This document shows, piece by piece, positions 43,500 to 51,787 of a stretch of DNA of 64,000 bases. The translations under genes were made by a program, and so were the position numbers. Source of the stretch: Lineus longissimus. Its lineage: Eukaryota; Nemertea; Pilidiophora; Heteronemertea; Lineidae. The notes under the pieces were generated by a model, which searched no databases, had not been told where the DNA came from, and saw only the letters and a program-made list of their open reading frames with translations. The stretch is from the NCBI RefSeq assembly GCF_910592395.1, contig NC_088319.1:9860001-9924000 (forward strand), written 5' to 3'. How positions within the stretch are numbered: position 1 is the stretch's first letter; the number at the start of each line of letters is the position of its first letter.

Positions 43500-44807
43500 A
43501 TGATCAGTGTTGGATCCTGTGAGTGCACAAAATCCGAACTGGAACTATTTTCCCTCCCACCAACGCTGACTAGCATTGAAAAAGCGCAGCATGTTGAATA
43601 TCTACCTTTGGGGTCATTAGATGATGATACGCCAATAGAATTTTTCATCTCTAATCGTGGTGATGAGTACATCGATTTGGCTAAAACGTACCTTTATCTG
43701 GAGGTGAAAGTCACCAAAAGCGATGGCACTAACTTGGATGAAAATGAAAAGGTTGGACCAGTCAACTATTTTTTTCATTCCTTATTTAGTCAGATTGACC
43801 TGTCATTAAATGGTCAATTAGTCACGTCCTCTAACAACACTTACCCATACAGAGCCTACATAGAAACCTTATTATCGTACGGTCTAGAGGCAAAGAGGAG
43901 TCAGCTACAATCGGCACTTTGGTTTGCCGATGACCCTGGCAAATTTGAGAAAAACGACCCAGCCGGAGCAGACACTAATGGCGGTTTCAAAACAAGAGCA
44001 AAATTTATAGCGAAAAGCAGACAGTTAGACATGTTTGGAAGGTTACACCTTGATTTATGTCATCAGAGTCGTTACTTGCTGAATGGTGTAGATTTGAAAT
44101 TAAGATTGAATCGTACAAAGAATAATTTCAACCTCATGTCTGATGTAGGCACTGAAGTGACAAAAATAAAGAAAGCTGTTCTTCTTGTTCAACAAGTCAA
44201 GCCTAACCCTGCTGTATTAACCGCCCATGCAAAAGCTCTTAATACCAGTAATGCTAAGTACCCCATTAGAAGAGTTGAGGTGAAAACATTCTCAGTTAAT
44301 GCGGGCACGCAAACTGTGACTCGAGATAACGTATATTTAGGTCAAGTACCAAGGCGAGTAATTGTTTTCATGACAGATAATGCTGCATTGGTGGGTGCAA
44401 AGAATAAAAATCCATTCAATCTTAAACACAATAATCTTAATTTCATAAGCGTTGAAGCAAATAGTCGCACATATCCTGCACAACCATTGACACCATCTTT
44501 TGGAACAAATAATAGATACATCAGATCATACATGACATTGTTTACAGATACTGGAAAGGTTCACGACGATATTGGCAACGATATTACAAGAGAAAGTTTC
44601 AGAAAAGGGTACAGTCTTTGGGTTTTTGACTTGTCACCAGATAAAGAGGATGGTGATCATGTTCATCTAGTAAAAGAGGGAAACCTTCGACTAGATCTGA
44701 AATTTGAGGAGGCTTTGACAGAAACTACATCCGTTTATGTCTATGCCGAATTCGATAACGTAATAGAAATTGATCGTGCAAGAAATATCATCAAGGATTT
44801 CCAATGA
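43500..44807 (+). CDS. Major capsid protein (double jelly roll)
   Basis: A 435-residue protein; the ATG at 43500 (MISVGSCECTKSELELF) is preferred over an upstream in-frame non-ATG codon. SQIDLSLNGQLVTSSNNTYP followed by YRAYIETLLSYG is the signature of Polinton major capsid proteins. Later beta-rich blocks (GRLHLDLCHQSRYLLNGVDL, then LRLNRTKNNF) also fit. Trimers of this protein would form the icosahedral shell. It begins 10 bases after the previous stop and ends in an ATGA overlap with the protease gene. No frame damage is seen. Confidence 0.95.
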   Translation: MISVGSCECTKSELELFSLPPTLTSIEKAQHVEYLPLGSLDDDTPIEFFISNRGDEYIDLAKTYLYLEVKVTKSDGTNLDENEKVGPVNYFFHSLFSQIDLSLNGQLVTSSNNTYPYRAYIETLLSYGLEAKRSQLQSALWFADDPGKFEKNDPAGADTNGGFKTRAKFIAKSRQLDMFGRLHLDLCHQSRYLLNGVDLKLRLNRTKNNFNLMSDVGTEVTKIKKAVLLVQQVKPNPAVLTAHAKALNTSNAKYPIRRVEVKTFSVNAGTQTVTRDNVYLGQVPRRVIVFMTDNAALVGAKNKNPFNLKHNNLNFISVEANSRTYPAQPLTPSFGTNNRYIRSYMTLFTDTGKVHDDIGNDITRESFRKGYSLWVFDLSPDKEDGDHVHLVKEGNLRLDLKFEEALTETTSVYVYAEFDNVIEIDRARNIIKDFQ

Positions 44808-45256
44808 ATACTTTAGATTTGATTAAAGTAGCAAAATTACACCCGAAATTGCGAAAATATTTCAAAGGTGTGTATGCCCTAGATCAGATACCTACATTTG
44901 TTGATAGTTATCCTTCAGCATACATAATTAATACACATCCAATGAGAAAAGAAGGTGAACACTGGTTAGCTATATGGTTCGATGGTAAGTGCAAGGCAAC
45001 ATTCTTTGATTCGTATGGTTTACCGCCAAGAAGTAAACTCATCGTTAAATTTTTAAAGAGAAATACTTCCTGGTGGACATACTCCAGCAAAGTTTTACAA
45101 TATCCTTTCTCATTGCTTTGCGGTCAATACTGTCTGTACTTCTTGGTGAAAAAATCACTAGGTTACTCTCTAAAGAACATCTTATCCGGATTTCGAAATG
45201 ATCTTGAAATTAATGATAAAAAGGTTGTAAGGTTTCTAAAGAGAACATTTGCATAA
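44804..45256 (+). CDS. Adenain-like cysteine protease (C5 type)
   Basis: A 150-residue maturation protease that cleaves capsid precursors. His53 in GEHWLAIWFD and Asp69 in FFDSYGLPP are the first two members of the catalytic set; LLCGQYCLYFL (Cys106 and Cys110) provides the nucleophile in the CGxxC arrangement, with Gln upstream likely forming the oxyanion hole. Size and motif order are those of the adenovirus/Polinton protease family. It starts within the major capsid stop (ATGA at 44804-44807) and closes the packed cluster. Confidence 0.94.
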   Translation: MNTLDLIKVAKLHPKLRKYFKGVYALDQIPTFVDSYPSAYIINTHPMRKEGEHWLAIWFDGKCKATFFDSYGLPPRSKLIVKFLKRNTSWWTYSSKVLQYPFSLLCGQYCLYFLVKKSLGYSLKNILSGFRNDLEINDKKVVRFLKRTFA

Positions 45257-45271
45257 TTCTGTTATCAACAA

Positions 45272-45310
45272 CCAATCAAAGCAAAGAAATGCTTATGAAA
45301 ATTATATAAA
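45272..45310 (+). promoter_or_regulatory. CCAAT-TATA promoter upstream of the 45352 gene
   Basis: CCAAT at 45272-45276 is followed by TATATAAA at 45303-45310, about 42 bases before the ATG at 45352, so initiation near 45335 gives a short leader. Confidence 0.6.
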
Positions 45311-45351
45311 ATGAATATGTCTGTTGATAGTTGGATATTAGGCACTAGGTC

Positions 45352-45771
45352 ATGGCACAAGCTCAGTTAACTTGGAACGATAAACGCTCAGTTGAAGTGA
45401 TGATGGAGGAAGAACAACATAATGATGGGAAAAAGAAACAGAAAGCTGAGGCCAGGTCTAAACAGAAGTCCGCAAGTATGGTTTTGTACTTAACACCGAA
45501 GATCATCCTCGCAATTTGGAAGGAAAAGGAGCAAATAAGGATTCAGATCGATGATGGTGAAAAAAAGATAAACATACCACCTGAAGTTTGGAGGATTCTT
45601 CATTTATCGGCAGAAGCCATAACATTGCTTCTAAGTTTTGTAGAAGGACAAGGTGGAATTGCTGAATATTATGATTCGTATTACAGGACATGTCAACAAG
45701 GACAAAACCCTGATCATAAAATCTCCTCAGAACTTAGGAATCAGTTATCGATTGCAACTAGTGTGAAATAG
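45352..45771 (+). CDS. Polinton protein of unknown function, 139 residues
   Basis: Starts MAQAQLTWNDKRSVEVMMEE under its own TATA/CCAAT promoter. A Lys/Glu-rich N-terminus is followed by a compact domain in which beta-like IRIQIDDGEKKINIPPEVW leads into a helix ILHLSAEAITLLLSFVEG. The strand-helix order is loosely like the PC4 fold seen in the next gene, but this is weak. It has no membrane segment or catalytic motif. It lies in the right-end pair of separately promoted genes, which suggests regulation independent of the capsid cluster. Confidence 0.7.
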   Translation: MAQAQLTWNDKRSVEVMMEEEQHNDGKKKQKAEARSKQKSASMVLYLTPKIILAIWKEKEQIRIQIDDGEKKINIPPEVWRILHLSAEAITLLLSFVEGQGGIAEYYDSYYRTCQQGQNPDHKISSELRNQLSIATSVK

Positions 45772-45835
45772 TTTCAAGGTCAAGGACTTATATGAATGAG
45801 GTCAATCTTTGTTCTACTGACCTCATTAACAGCAA

Positions 45836-45910
45836 CCAATCACAATTCGTTACCCGAATGACGTCGACCAATCACAATCACTCTTTCATCAGTCACGTGC
45901 AATATATAAG
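45836..45910 (+). promoter_or_regulatory. Host-style RNA polymerase II promoter before the PC4-like gene
   Basis: Two CCAAT boxes (45836-45840, 45868-45872), a CRE-like TGACGTCG (45859-45866), an E-box CACGTG (45894-45899) and TATATAAG (45903-45910) lie within 75 bases. The TATA box is too close to the ATG at 45922 for that to be in the message, which supports starting at 45964. Confidence 0.65.
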
Positions 45911-45963
45911 GACAAAACGCCATGAGTGCTCACATTCACTTCAAAACCTGCAAGTGCAAGAGA

Positions 45964-47067
45964 ATGGAGAACCAAACTACCAACAAAAACCACAAAAACA
46001 ACGCTGAAATGGATAAAGTAACGTCCACCCAGACCAAGTCACCTGCGAAGAATGAAACAATCATGGAAACTCCGAAAGTAACCAGGCGAAGAGGGGTACG
46101 GTCTACAGTCCTCGATCTCTCAAACGCTCCTAGTGCACCAAAGAAGGCAAGGAAAGCTGCAGCGCGTACTCCGTTCAATGAGAGGGAAAAAGAAATGCTG
46201 CCACAATGCTCGAGTCGTGTAGAACAAGAGACTGAATTGCGGATCCGATCCGATGAAAGAGGTGTTACATTCTCCTATGGTACAAAATGGATCCGTCTCA
46301 GTAAAACGGGTTTCCTGAATCTGAAGAATCTCGTGGATACCATCGATAAAAGGATCGTCGAAAGTCATGAGGAACGTTGGACTCTGGAGGACCACATATT
46401 TGTTCAAACGAGGTTCTTTAACAATAAAATGAATGTTGACATTCGCCGTTTTTTCATCAGCAATGACAACGATCCTGAGAAAGATTCCGAAAAATCGCAA
46501 GCAACTCTTTTCAGGCCGACTAAATGTGGTGTGTTCCTGAGCGTCCCTCAATGGAGGGAAATGTCGAGCAAGTTTAAAGAACACACATGTGAGGATTCAT
46601 TGAAAATAACTCCACTCGGTCGACTCACTATTCAGGTACTAGGGCTGTACCTTTCAAAGATCGGTCAAGGTTTCGTGGATCTTGAGTGTGATGGATGCCT
46701 GAATGATTGGCCTAGTCAAACAGATCATGTTTGCTGCATGCAGGAAGACTTTGCTGAATGTCAGAAACAGATTCGAAGGAATCATCTAGACAACCTGAAA
46801 AAGAGCACCAGTATTCTTTATTTCACCCTTCGCCTGGCAGAAACCGCACTGGGGTTGGGCATTGAAATAAACCGCACGCCAAGATATCTGTTGAATAGAG
46901 CTTTTAACGATTGGACTGATGAACTTATCGCTGAAATTAAGTCGATTGAAAAGGCTGACGATGACGATGATGGTATTGTTGCTGATGAGGAGGAGGAGGA
47001 AGGAGAAGAAGACAAAGAGAATGCCATTGTTGCATCGGGAGGATTTAAAACGGACCACATTCAGTAA
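45964..47067 (+). CDS. PC4-like (transcriptional coactivator p15-type) protein
   Basis: A 367-residue protein from the ATG at 45964 (MENQTTNKNHKNN); an in-frame ATG at 45922 lies only 12 bases after the TATA box and is less likely. After a basic tail with RRRGVRS and APKKARKAA, a domain at about residues 145-210 reads FVQTRFFNNKMNVDIRRFF, then PTKCGVFLSVPQWREM. That is the pattern of PC4/p15 single-stranded DNA-binding domains (a VDIR strand, a PxKxGxxLS turn and a QW helix). An upstream block FSYGTKWIRLSKTGF may be a second, partial unit. Four Cys near residues 245-265 could bind zinc, and the C-terminus is an acidic Asp/Glu run. Likely an ssDNA-binding or transcription factor of the element. 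Confidence 0.72.
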   Translation: MENQTTNKNHKNNAEMDKVTSTQTKSPAKNETIMETPKVTRRRGVRSTVLDLSNAPSAPKKARKAAARTPFNEREKEMLPQCSSRVEQETELRIRSDERGVTFSYGTKWIRLSKTGFLNLKNLVDTIDKRIVESHEERWTLEDHIFVQTRFFNNKMNVDIRRFFISNDNDPEKDSEKSQATLFRPTKCGVFLSVPQWREMSSKFKEHTCEDSLKITPLGRLTIQVLGLYLSKIGQGFVDLECDGCLNDWPSQTDHVCCMQEDFAECQKQIRRNHLDNLKKSTSILYFTLRLAETALGLGIEINRTPRYLLNRAFNDWTDELIAEIKSIEKADDDDDGIVADEEEEEGEEDKENAIVASGGFKTDHIQ

Positions 47068-47635
47068 GACTATATATGGATATGTGCGTATGAAACATTC
47101 AAAAAGGTGTACAGTACTGTTTTTTCAACATAAAGGATTGCAGAGTGAAATTTGTTAGCACTTCATACAGACTTGCATGGGATTACTTAGACTATCATGT
47201 AAATATTTACCTGTGGACAATGCCTACACAATGCATTTGGAAGACTATTTAGCTCTTGATCATATATTGACTAGTATCGGAATATTATTAATATCACTTT
47301 TGTGCATGATAGGAAAAGAGAAGCAAGTTGGAATATACTTTTCCTCTTTTTGGTTTGTATAATATGTTTAAAATATGCATGCTGTGCTATGGTTATTTGT
47401 TTTTACTAATGCCATTTTTATTATTTTATATCATGTACAATGCTTTAACAAAAAATAAAAAACAGTAGCATGGGCTACTTGGGGAAGAATTGTGAACGAT
47501 TGAACTAGTTGCAACACTGATCTTCAAACTCTACTTTGATGATGTGACCATGACCTCTACATACCCTATTTTGGATATTTTAACGTTACTCCAATATGGG
47601 CCATGGTCATAACCCACTTTGGATATTTCACTATA
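47068..47635. other. Polinton right-end non-coding region
   Basis: No supported gene. It contains AATAAA-like poly(A) signals near 47453. At 47469-47500, ATGGGCTACTTGGGGAAGAA is a diverged copy of the left terminus (same orientation as 28755), so the last 340 bases are themselves bounded by inverted terminal sequences. Confidence 0.6.
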
Positions 47636-47806
47636 TCCAAAGTAGGTTACTAGGCCATGACCCACTCTGGAGATTTTACACCATATCCAAACTAGGTCAC
47701 TAGGTCAGGTCAACTTTCAAACTTCTCATACACAAAGTAGGTCAGTAGGTCAGTAGGTCACTAGGTCAAAAGTTCATAATTTTCCCCAAGTAGCCCATAT
47801 ACTACT
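47636..47806. repeat. Polinton right terminal inverted repeat (171 bp)
   Basis: Reverse complement of the left end; it lacks one of the two 83-bp units found there, which exactly accounts for the 171 against 254 difference. Confidence 0.93.
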
Positions 47807-47812
47807 AATATC

Positions 47813-48640
47813 ATGCCAGTGAAAAGGAAGGGTAATGATGGTTGAGGGTTGCAGTTAGGGTACCATCAAAGGAGTACCTCTTCCTCGCTCTGGGTTAAAC
47901 GTGTCAAAGGACTGCACCATCATGAAGATTTGGGGGTTCCACTCGAACGCCCCAGGGTAAGCAGCTCAGAAGGACTTATTGAGAGGCCAATAGGGGGTTT
48001 GAGGGGCCTTCCCCCCAATGCACTGGCTAAAACATGTCAGAAGGACGGGGGTTGGGGGGGGGGGGGGGCTCTCCATGGCGACAGTTGCGCGAGTTCAATA
48101 GAGCTTGCACTTTACATTAGAATCTGCCAGAGTCCCAGACTACGATAGTCTGGACACCTTTCGGGGGGGGGGACATTTTCCATTTCTTTGCCGGCTATTA
48201 TGACGATGGAGTTGAAGTTCTGCTAATGCGATACACGGAGAAAACTGTCTATCAAAACAAAAAATTGGCGGAAGGAACTATAGCAGGGTCCCAACCAGGG
48301 GGTTTGGGGGGTTTCCCCCCAACCTAAAGGCGCTGCGCGCTTACTAGGGCACTGCACTGATAATATTATAAGGATGAGTCATGGATTGATTTGGTTGATA
48401 CGAATAGTAGGCTACGGTTTCTTTATTGATGCAGAAAAGCACAGTATAGAGTACTCGTGCGTTGATTTGTCTCAGATGTCTACGAACTTTCGTCAAAATA
48501 TGTGTATAAACAAAATTTCTTGCTCGTTGAAATTGCATTAAAGTGCGTTGGGTACGACATCAGCGCCTCTAGTGTCAAGATTGTTCCCTCACATATACGG
48601 CCCCTGACGTTACAACCGAACTGCTCATGTCCCACGCGCA
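47813..48640. repeat. Right flank of the Polinton with GC-rich repeat copy
   Basis: No gene seen. 47985-48345 carries the same G-run/C-run repeat family as 2160-2410, including GGAAGGAACTATA and CTTGCACTTTACAT-like words. A small hairpin (CCAGACTA / TAGTCTGG) lies at 48135-48153. Confidence 0.5.
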
Positions 48641-48677
48641 TATCCGTTTTCGAGTTCTACTTCCGTTCTGTGTTTGA

Positions 48678-49112
48678 CTTCCGTTGTGAGTTAATTTCGT
48701 GTAGCCTTGACTTCCGTTGTGAGTTAATTTCGTGCGTGCGTGCTCAAATTGTGTTTCGTTGTGAGTTAATTTCGTGTAGCATTGACTTCCGTTGTGAGTT
48801 AATTTCGTGCGTGCATGCTCTTATTTTGTTTCGTTGTGAGTTAATTTCGTGCGTGCGTGCTCAAATTGTGTTTCGTTGTGAGTTAATTTCGTGTAGCATT
48901 GACTTCCGTTGTGAGTTAATTTCGTTCGTGCATGCTCTTATTTTGTTTCGTTGTGAGTTAATTTCGTGCGTGCGTGCTCAAATTGTGTTTCGTTGTGAGT
49001 TAATTTCGTGTAGCATTGACTTCCGTTGTGAGTTAATTTCGTTCGTGCATGCTCTTATTTTGTTTCGTTGTGAGTTAATTTCGTGCGTGCATGCTCTTTT
49101 TTTGTTTCGTGT
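48678..49112 (+). repeat. Higher-order minisatellite, period 117 bp
   Basis: GAGTTAATTTCGT occurs eleven times between 48690 and 49085 with spacings of 31-42 bases. The spacings repeat as a set: copies at 48763/48880/48997, 48798/48915/49032 and 48838/48955/49072 are all exactly 117 apart. Because 117 is a multiple of three, a long frame (48502-49239) reads a repeated FRCELISC phrase. I regard that frame as a by-product of the array, without start-context or domain support. Confidence 0.85.
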
Positions 49113-49705
49113 TCTACTTTATGTATTTGTTTGCCGTAGATTACTTGTGTGTGCCCTAATTTTGTTTCAGTGGGCTAGGATATATTTTACGTGCGGATTT
49201 TGTTTACTTTTGCTACTTTGTGTAATTTTTTTTCGATAAAAATATTTCGATTGTATGAAAATATTTTTCGACCTATGTTATTTTATTTTCAGCATCTCTT
49301 TTTAATTTTGTGGCTAAATATTTGTTCTGGCACTTAGGAGCCACCGTAGTTTACGATATGAAGAAATTGTCAAAAAGGTGGTGTTTTCCAAGAAAATCCA
49401 CAAAAAGGGGTCTTTTGGGCTGAAATTGGTGAAATAGCTCGGAAAAGTGGTTTAAAATTTCAGTTAATTTCCCTAGATAGGGGTCAATCTAAACTTTGGG
49501 AACGAGTATAGCCCCCCCCCCCCCCGCCCCTAAATTCTGGGAGTGGAGGGACCGGCTTCAGCAGACATGTTAGGAAGGCTTAAAGGACCAACTTGCTCGC
49601 CGTAAAACGTGACACTTCTATATATGTCTAAGAAATTTCAATGATGAATATTGGCCATAAAATGGTTTTTGAGCAGGTTAAACAATCTAAATTCCTCTCC
49701 AAAAT

Positions 49706-49945
49706 TTAGTTTTATAGTCCTATTGGTCTTAGTTTTATAGTCGGGTCTTAGTGTTATAGTCCTATGGGTCTTAGTTTTATAGATGGGTCTAAGTTCTTCA
49801 GTCCTATGGGTCTTAGTTTTCTAGTTCGGTCTTAGTTTTTCTAGTCCTATGGGTCTTAGTTTTCTAGTTGGGTCCTAGTTTGCTAGTCCCATGGGTCTTA
49901 GTTTACTAGTTGGGTCTTAGTTTTATAGAGTCATAGGTCTGAGGT
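49706..49945. repeat. GGTCTTAGTTTTATAGT-type tandem repeat
   Basis: About ten imperfect copies of GGTCTTAGTTTTxTAGT, alternating with CCTATG and TTGG/TCGG phrases, give a unit of roughly 36-40 bases. Non-coding. Confidence 0.75.
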
Positions 49946-50052
49946 CTTGGGTTTATAGACACCCTCCGAGTTCTCATTACGGTCCAACTTCCAAGGGCCG
50001 GTAAAATCTGTGTGTGCCATGACTATACTGATGGCCGCGAGTGCGACTTTCA

Positions 50053-51787
50053 TGCGAGTTGCGAGTTGCGAGTTACATTTGCGAGTTGCGAGTTACATCT
50101 GCGAGTTGCGAGTTGGATTTACCACAATTTGCTAATTTCAGCAGGCAACTAAGTTAGACATTCCTAGACCCAATCAATGACACTGGTAATGAACGACTGG
50201 TAATCAATGGCCAAAAAATGTTGAACTAGCCCAACTTGCAGAAAAGAAAACCCCCATGGTTATTCTTTTCTGCGAGTTGCCTGGCTGAAATTGCCAAATC
50301 ATGGTAAATTCTGTTGAATTTGGTCATGTTTGGCCACACTGGTAGGATGCCTCATATCAGAGATGCCCTCTCTCATTTCAAGTGTCATTTATTGGGTCTA
50401 GAAATGCCTAACTAGCCCAACTCGCAGAAAAGAAAACCCCCAGGGTAATTCTTTTCTGCGAGTTGCCAGTTGAAATTGGCAATTTATGGTAAATTCTCTT
50501 GAATTTGGCTATGTTTGGCCACACTGATAGGCTGCCTCATATCAGAGATGCTTTCTGTTATTTCCAGTGTCATTTATTGGGTCTAGAAATGTTGCGCTAG
50601 TTTAACTCGCAGAAAAGAAAACCCCGGGGTAATTCTTTTCTGCGAGTTGCCTGCTGAAATTGGCAATTTATGGTAAATTCTCTTGAATTTGGCAGTGTTT
50701 GGCCACACTGGTAGGATGCCTCATATAAGAGATGCCCTCATTCATTCCCAGTACCATTCAATGGGCAAAACATGTTGAAATAGCCCAACTCGCAGAAAAG
50801 AAAATCCACAGGGGTAATTCTTTTCTGCGAGTTGTCTGCTGAAATTAGCCAACCATGGTAAATTTCAATTTCTAGACCCGATAAATGACATTGGAAATGA
50901 AAGAGGACATCTCTGCTATGAGGCTGCCTATCAGTGTGGCCATACATGACTAAATACAAGGGCATTTGGCCATGCTTTGCTAATTTCAGCTGGCAACTTG
51001 CAGAAAAGAATTACCCCAGGGTGTTTTCTTTTCTGCGAGTTGGACTAGTTAGCCATTCCTAGACCCGATAAATGACATTGGAAATGAAAGAGGACATCTC
51101 TACTATGAGGCTGCCTATCAGTGTGGCCATACATGACTAAATACAAGGGCATTTGGCCATGCTTTGCCAATTTCAGCTGGCAACTCGCAGAAAAGAATTA
51201 CCCCAGGGTGTTTTCTTTTCTGCGAGTTGGGCTAGTTAGCCATTTCTAGACCCGATAAATGACATTGGAAATGAGAGGGGGCATCTCTGATATGAGGCAT
51301 CCTACCAGTGTGGCCATACATGACTAAATACAAGGGCATTTGGCCATGCTTTGCCAATTTCAGCTGGCAACTCGCAGAAAAGAATTACCCCAGGGTGTTT
51401 TCTTTTCTGCGAGTTGGGCTAGTTAGCCATTTCTAGACCCGATAAATGACATTGGAAATGAGAGGGGGCATCTCTGACATGAGGCATCCTACCAGTGTGG
51501 CCATACATGACTAAATACAAGGGCATTTGGCCATGCTTTGCCAATTTCAGCTGGCAACTCGCAGAAAAAATTTACCCGGGGGTTTTCTTTTGCGATTTGG
51601 GCTAGTTTGACATTTTTAGACCCATTTAATGACACTGGAATTGAAAGAAGGCATCTGGCATTTTTAACTCGCAAATCCAACTCGCAACTCGCAAATGTAA
51701 CTCACAACTCGCAAATCCAACTCGCAACTCGCAAATGTAACTCACAACTCGCAAATCCAACTCGCAACTCGCAACTCGCAGAAAAGA
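50053..51787. mobile_element. Foldback-like element: eight hairpin units in mirror arrangement
   Basis: The outer edges are tandem GCGAGTT words on the left (50054-50117) and the complement AACTCGC on the right (51669-51782). Between them lie about four units of 180-190 bases in one orientation (50118-50850) and four in the opposite orientation (50860-51660). Each unit holds a hairpin; for example 50418-50434 pairs without mismatch with 50449-50465 (stem CAACTCGCAGAAAAGAA). Further hairpins lie near 50236, 50607, 50787, 50998, 51182, 51369 and 51557. Long inverted ends built of subrepeats are typical of foldback elements. No coding capacity is seen. Confidence 0.65.

Larger units (their letters stand above)
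28755..47806. mobile_element. Complete Polinton (Maverick) self-synthesising transposon, 19,052 bp
   Basis: The ends are exact: AGTAGTATATGGGC opens the element at 28755 and its complement closes it at 47806. AATATC is duplicated outside both ends (28749-28754 and 47807-47812); a 6-bp duplication is the Polinton hallmark. Inside are the family core genes: protein-primed DNA polymerase B, packaging ATPase, chromodomain integrase, adenain-like protease, major and minor capsid proteins and several small virion-type proteins. All have open frames apart from the junction upstream of the polymerase. The integrase inserts it, the polymerase copies it, and the capsid set implies a virion stage. It looks intact and young. 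Confidence 0.97.

Noticed and set aside
47469-47500. Alternative right boundary of the Polinton
   Set aside because: It is in the wrong orientation for a right end, is diverged and lacks the AATATC duplication, which is found at 47807.
48502-49239. 245-codon open frame with repeated FRCELISC phrase as a repetitive protein gene
   Set aside because: The frame is produced by a 117-base minisatellite, has no clear start context and no flanking coding signal.
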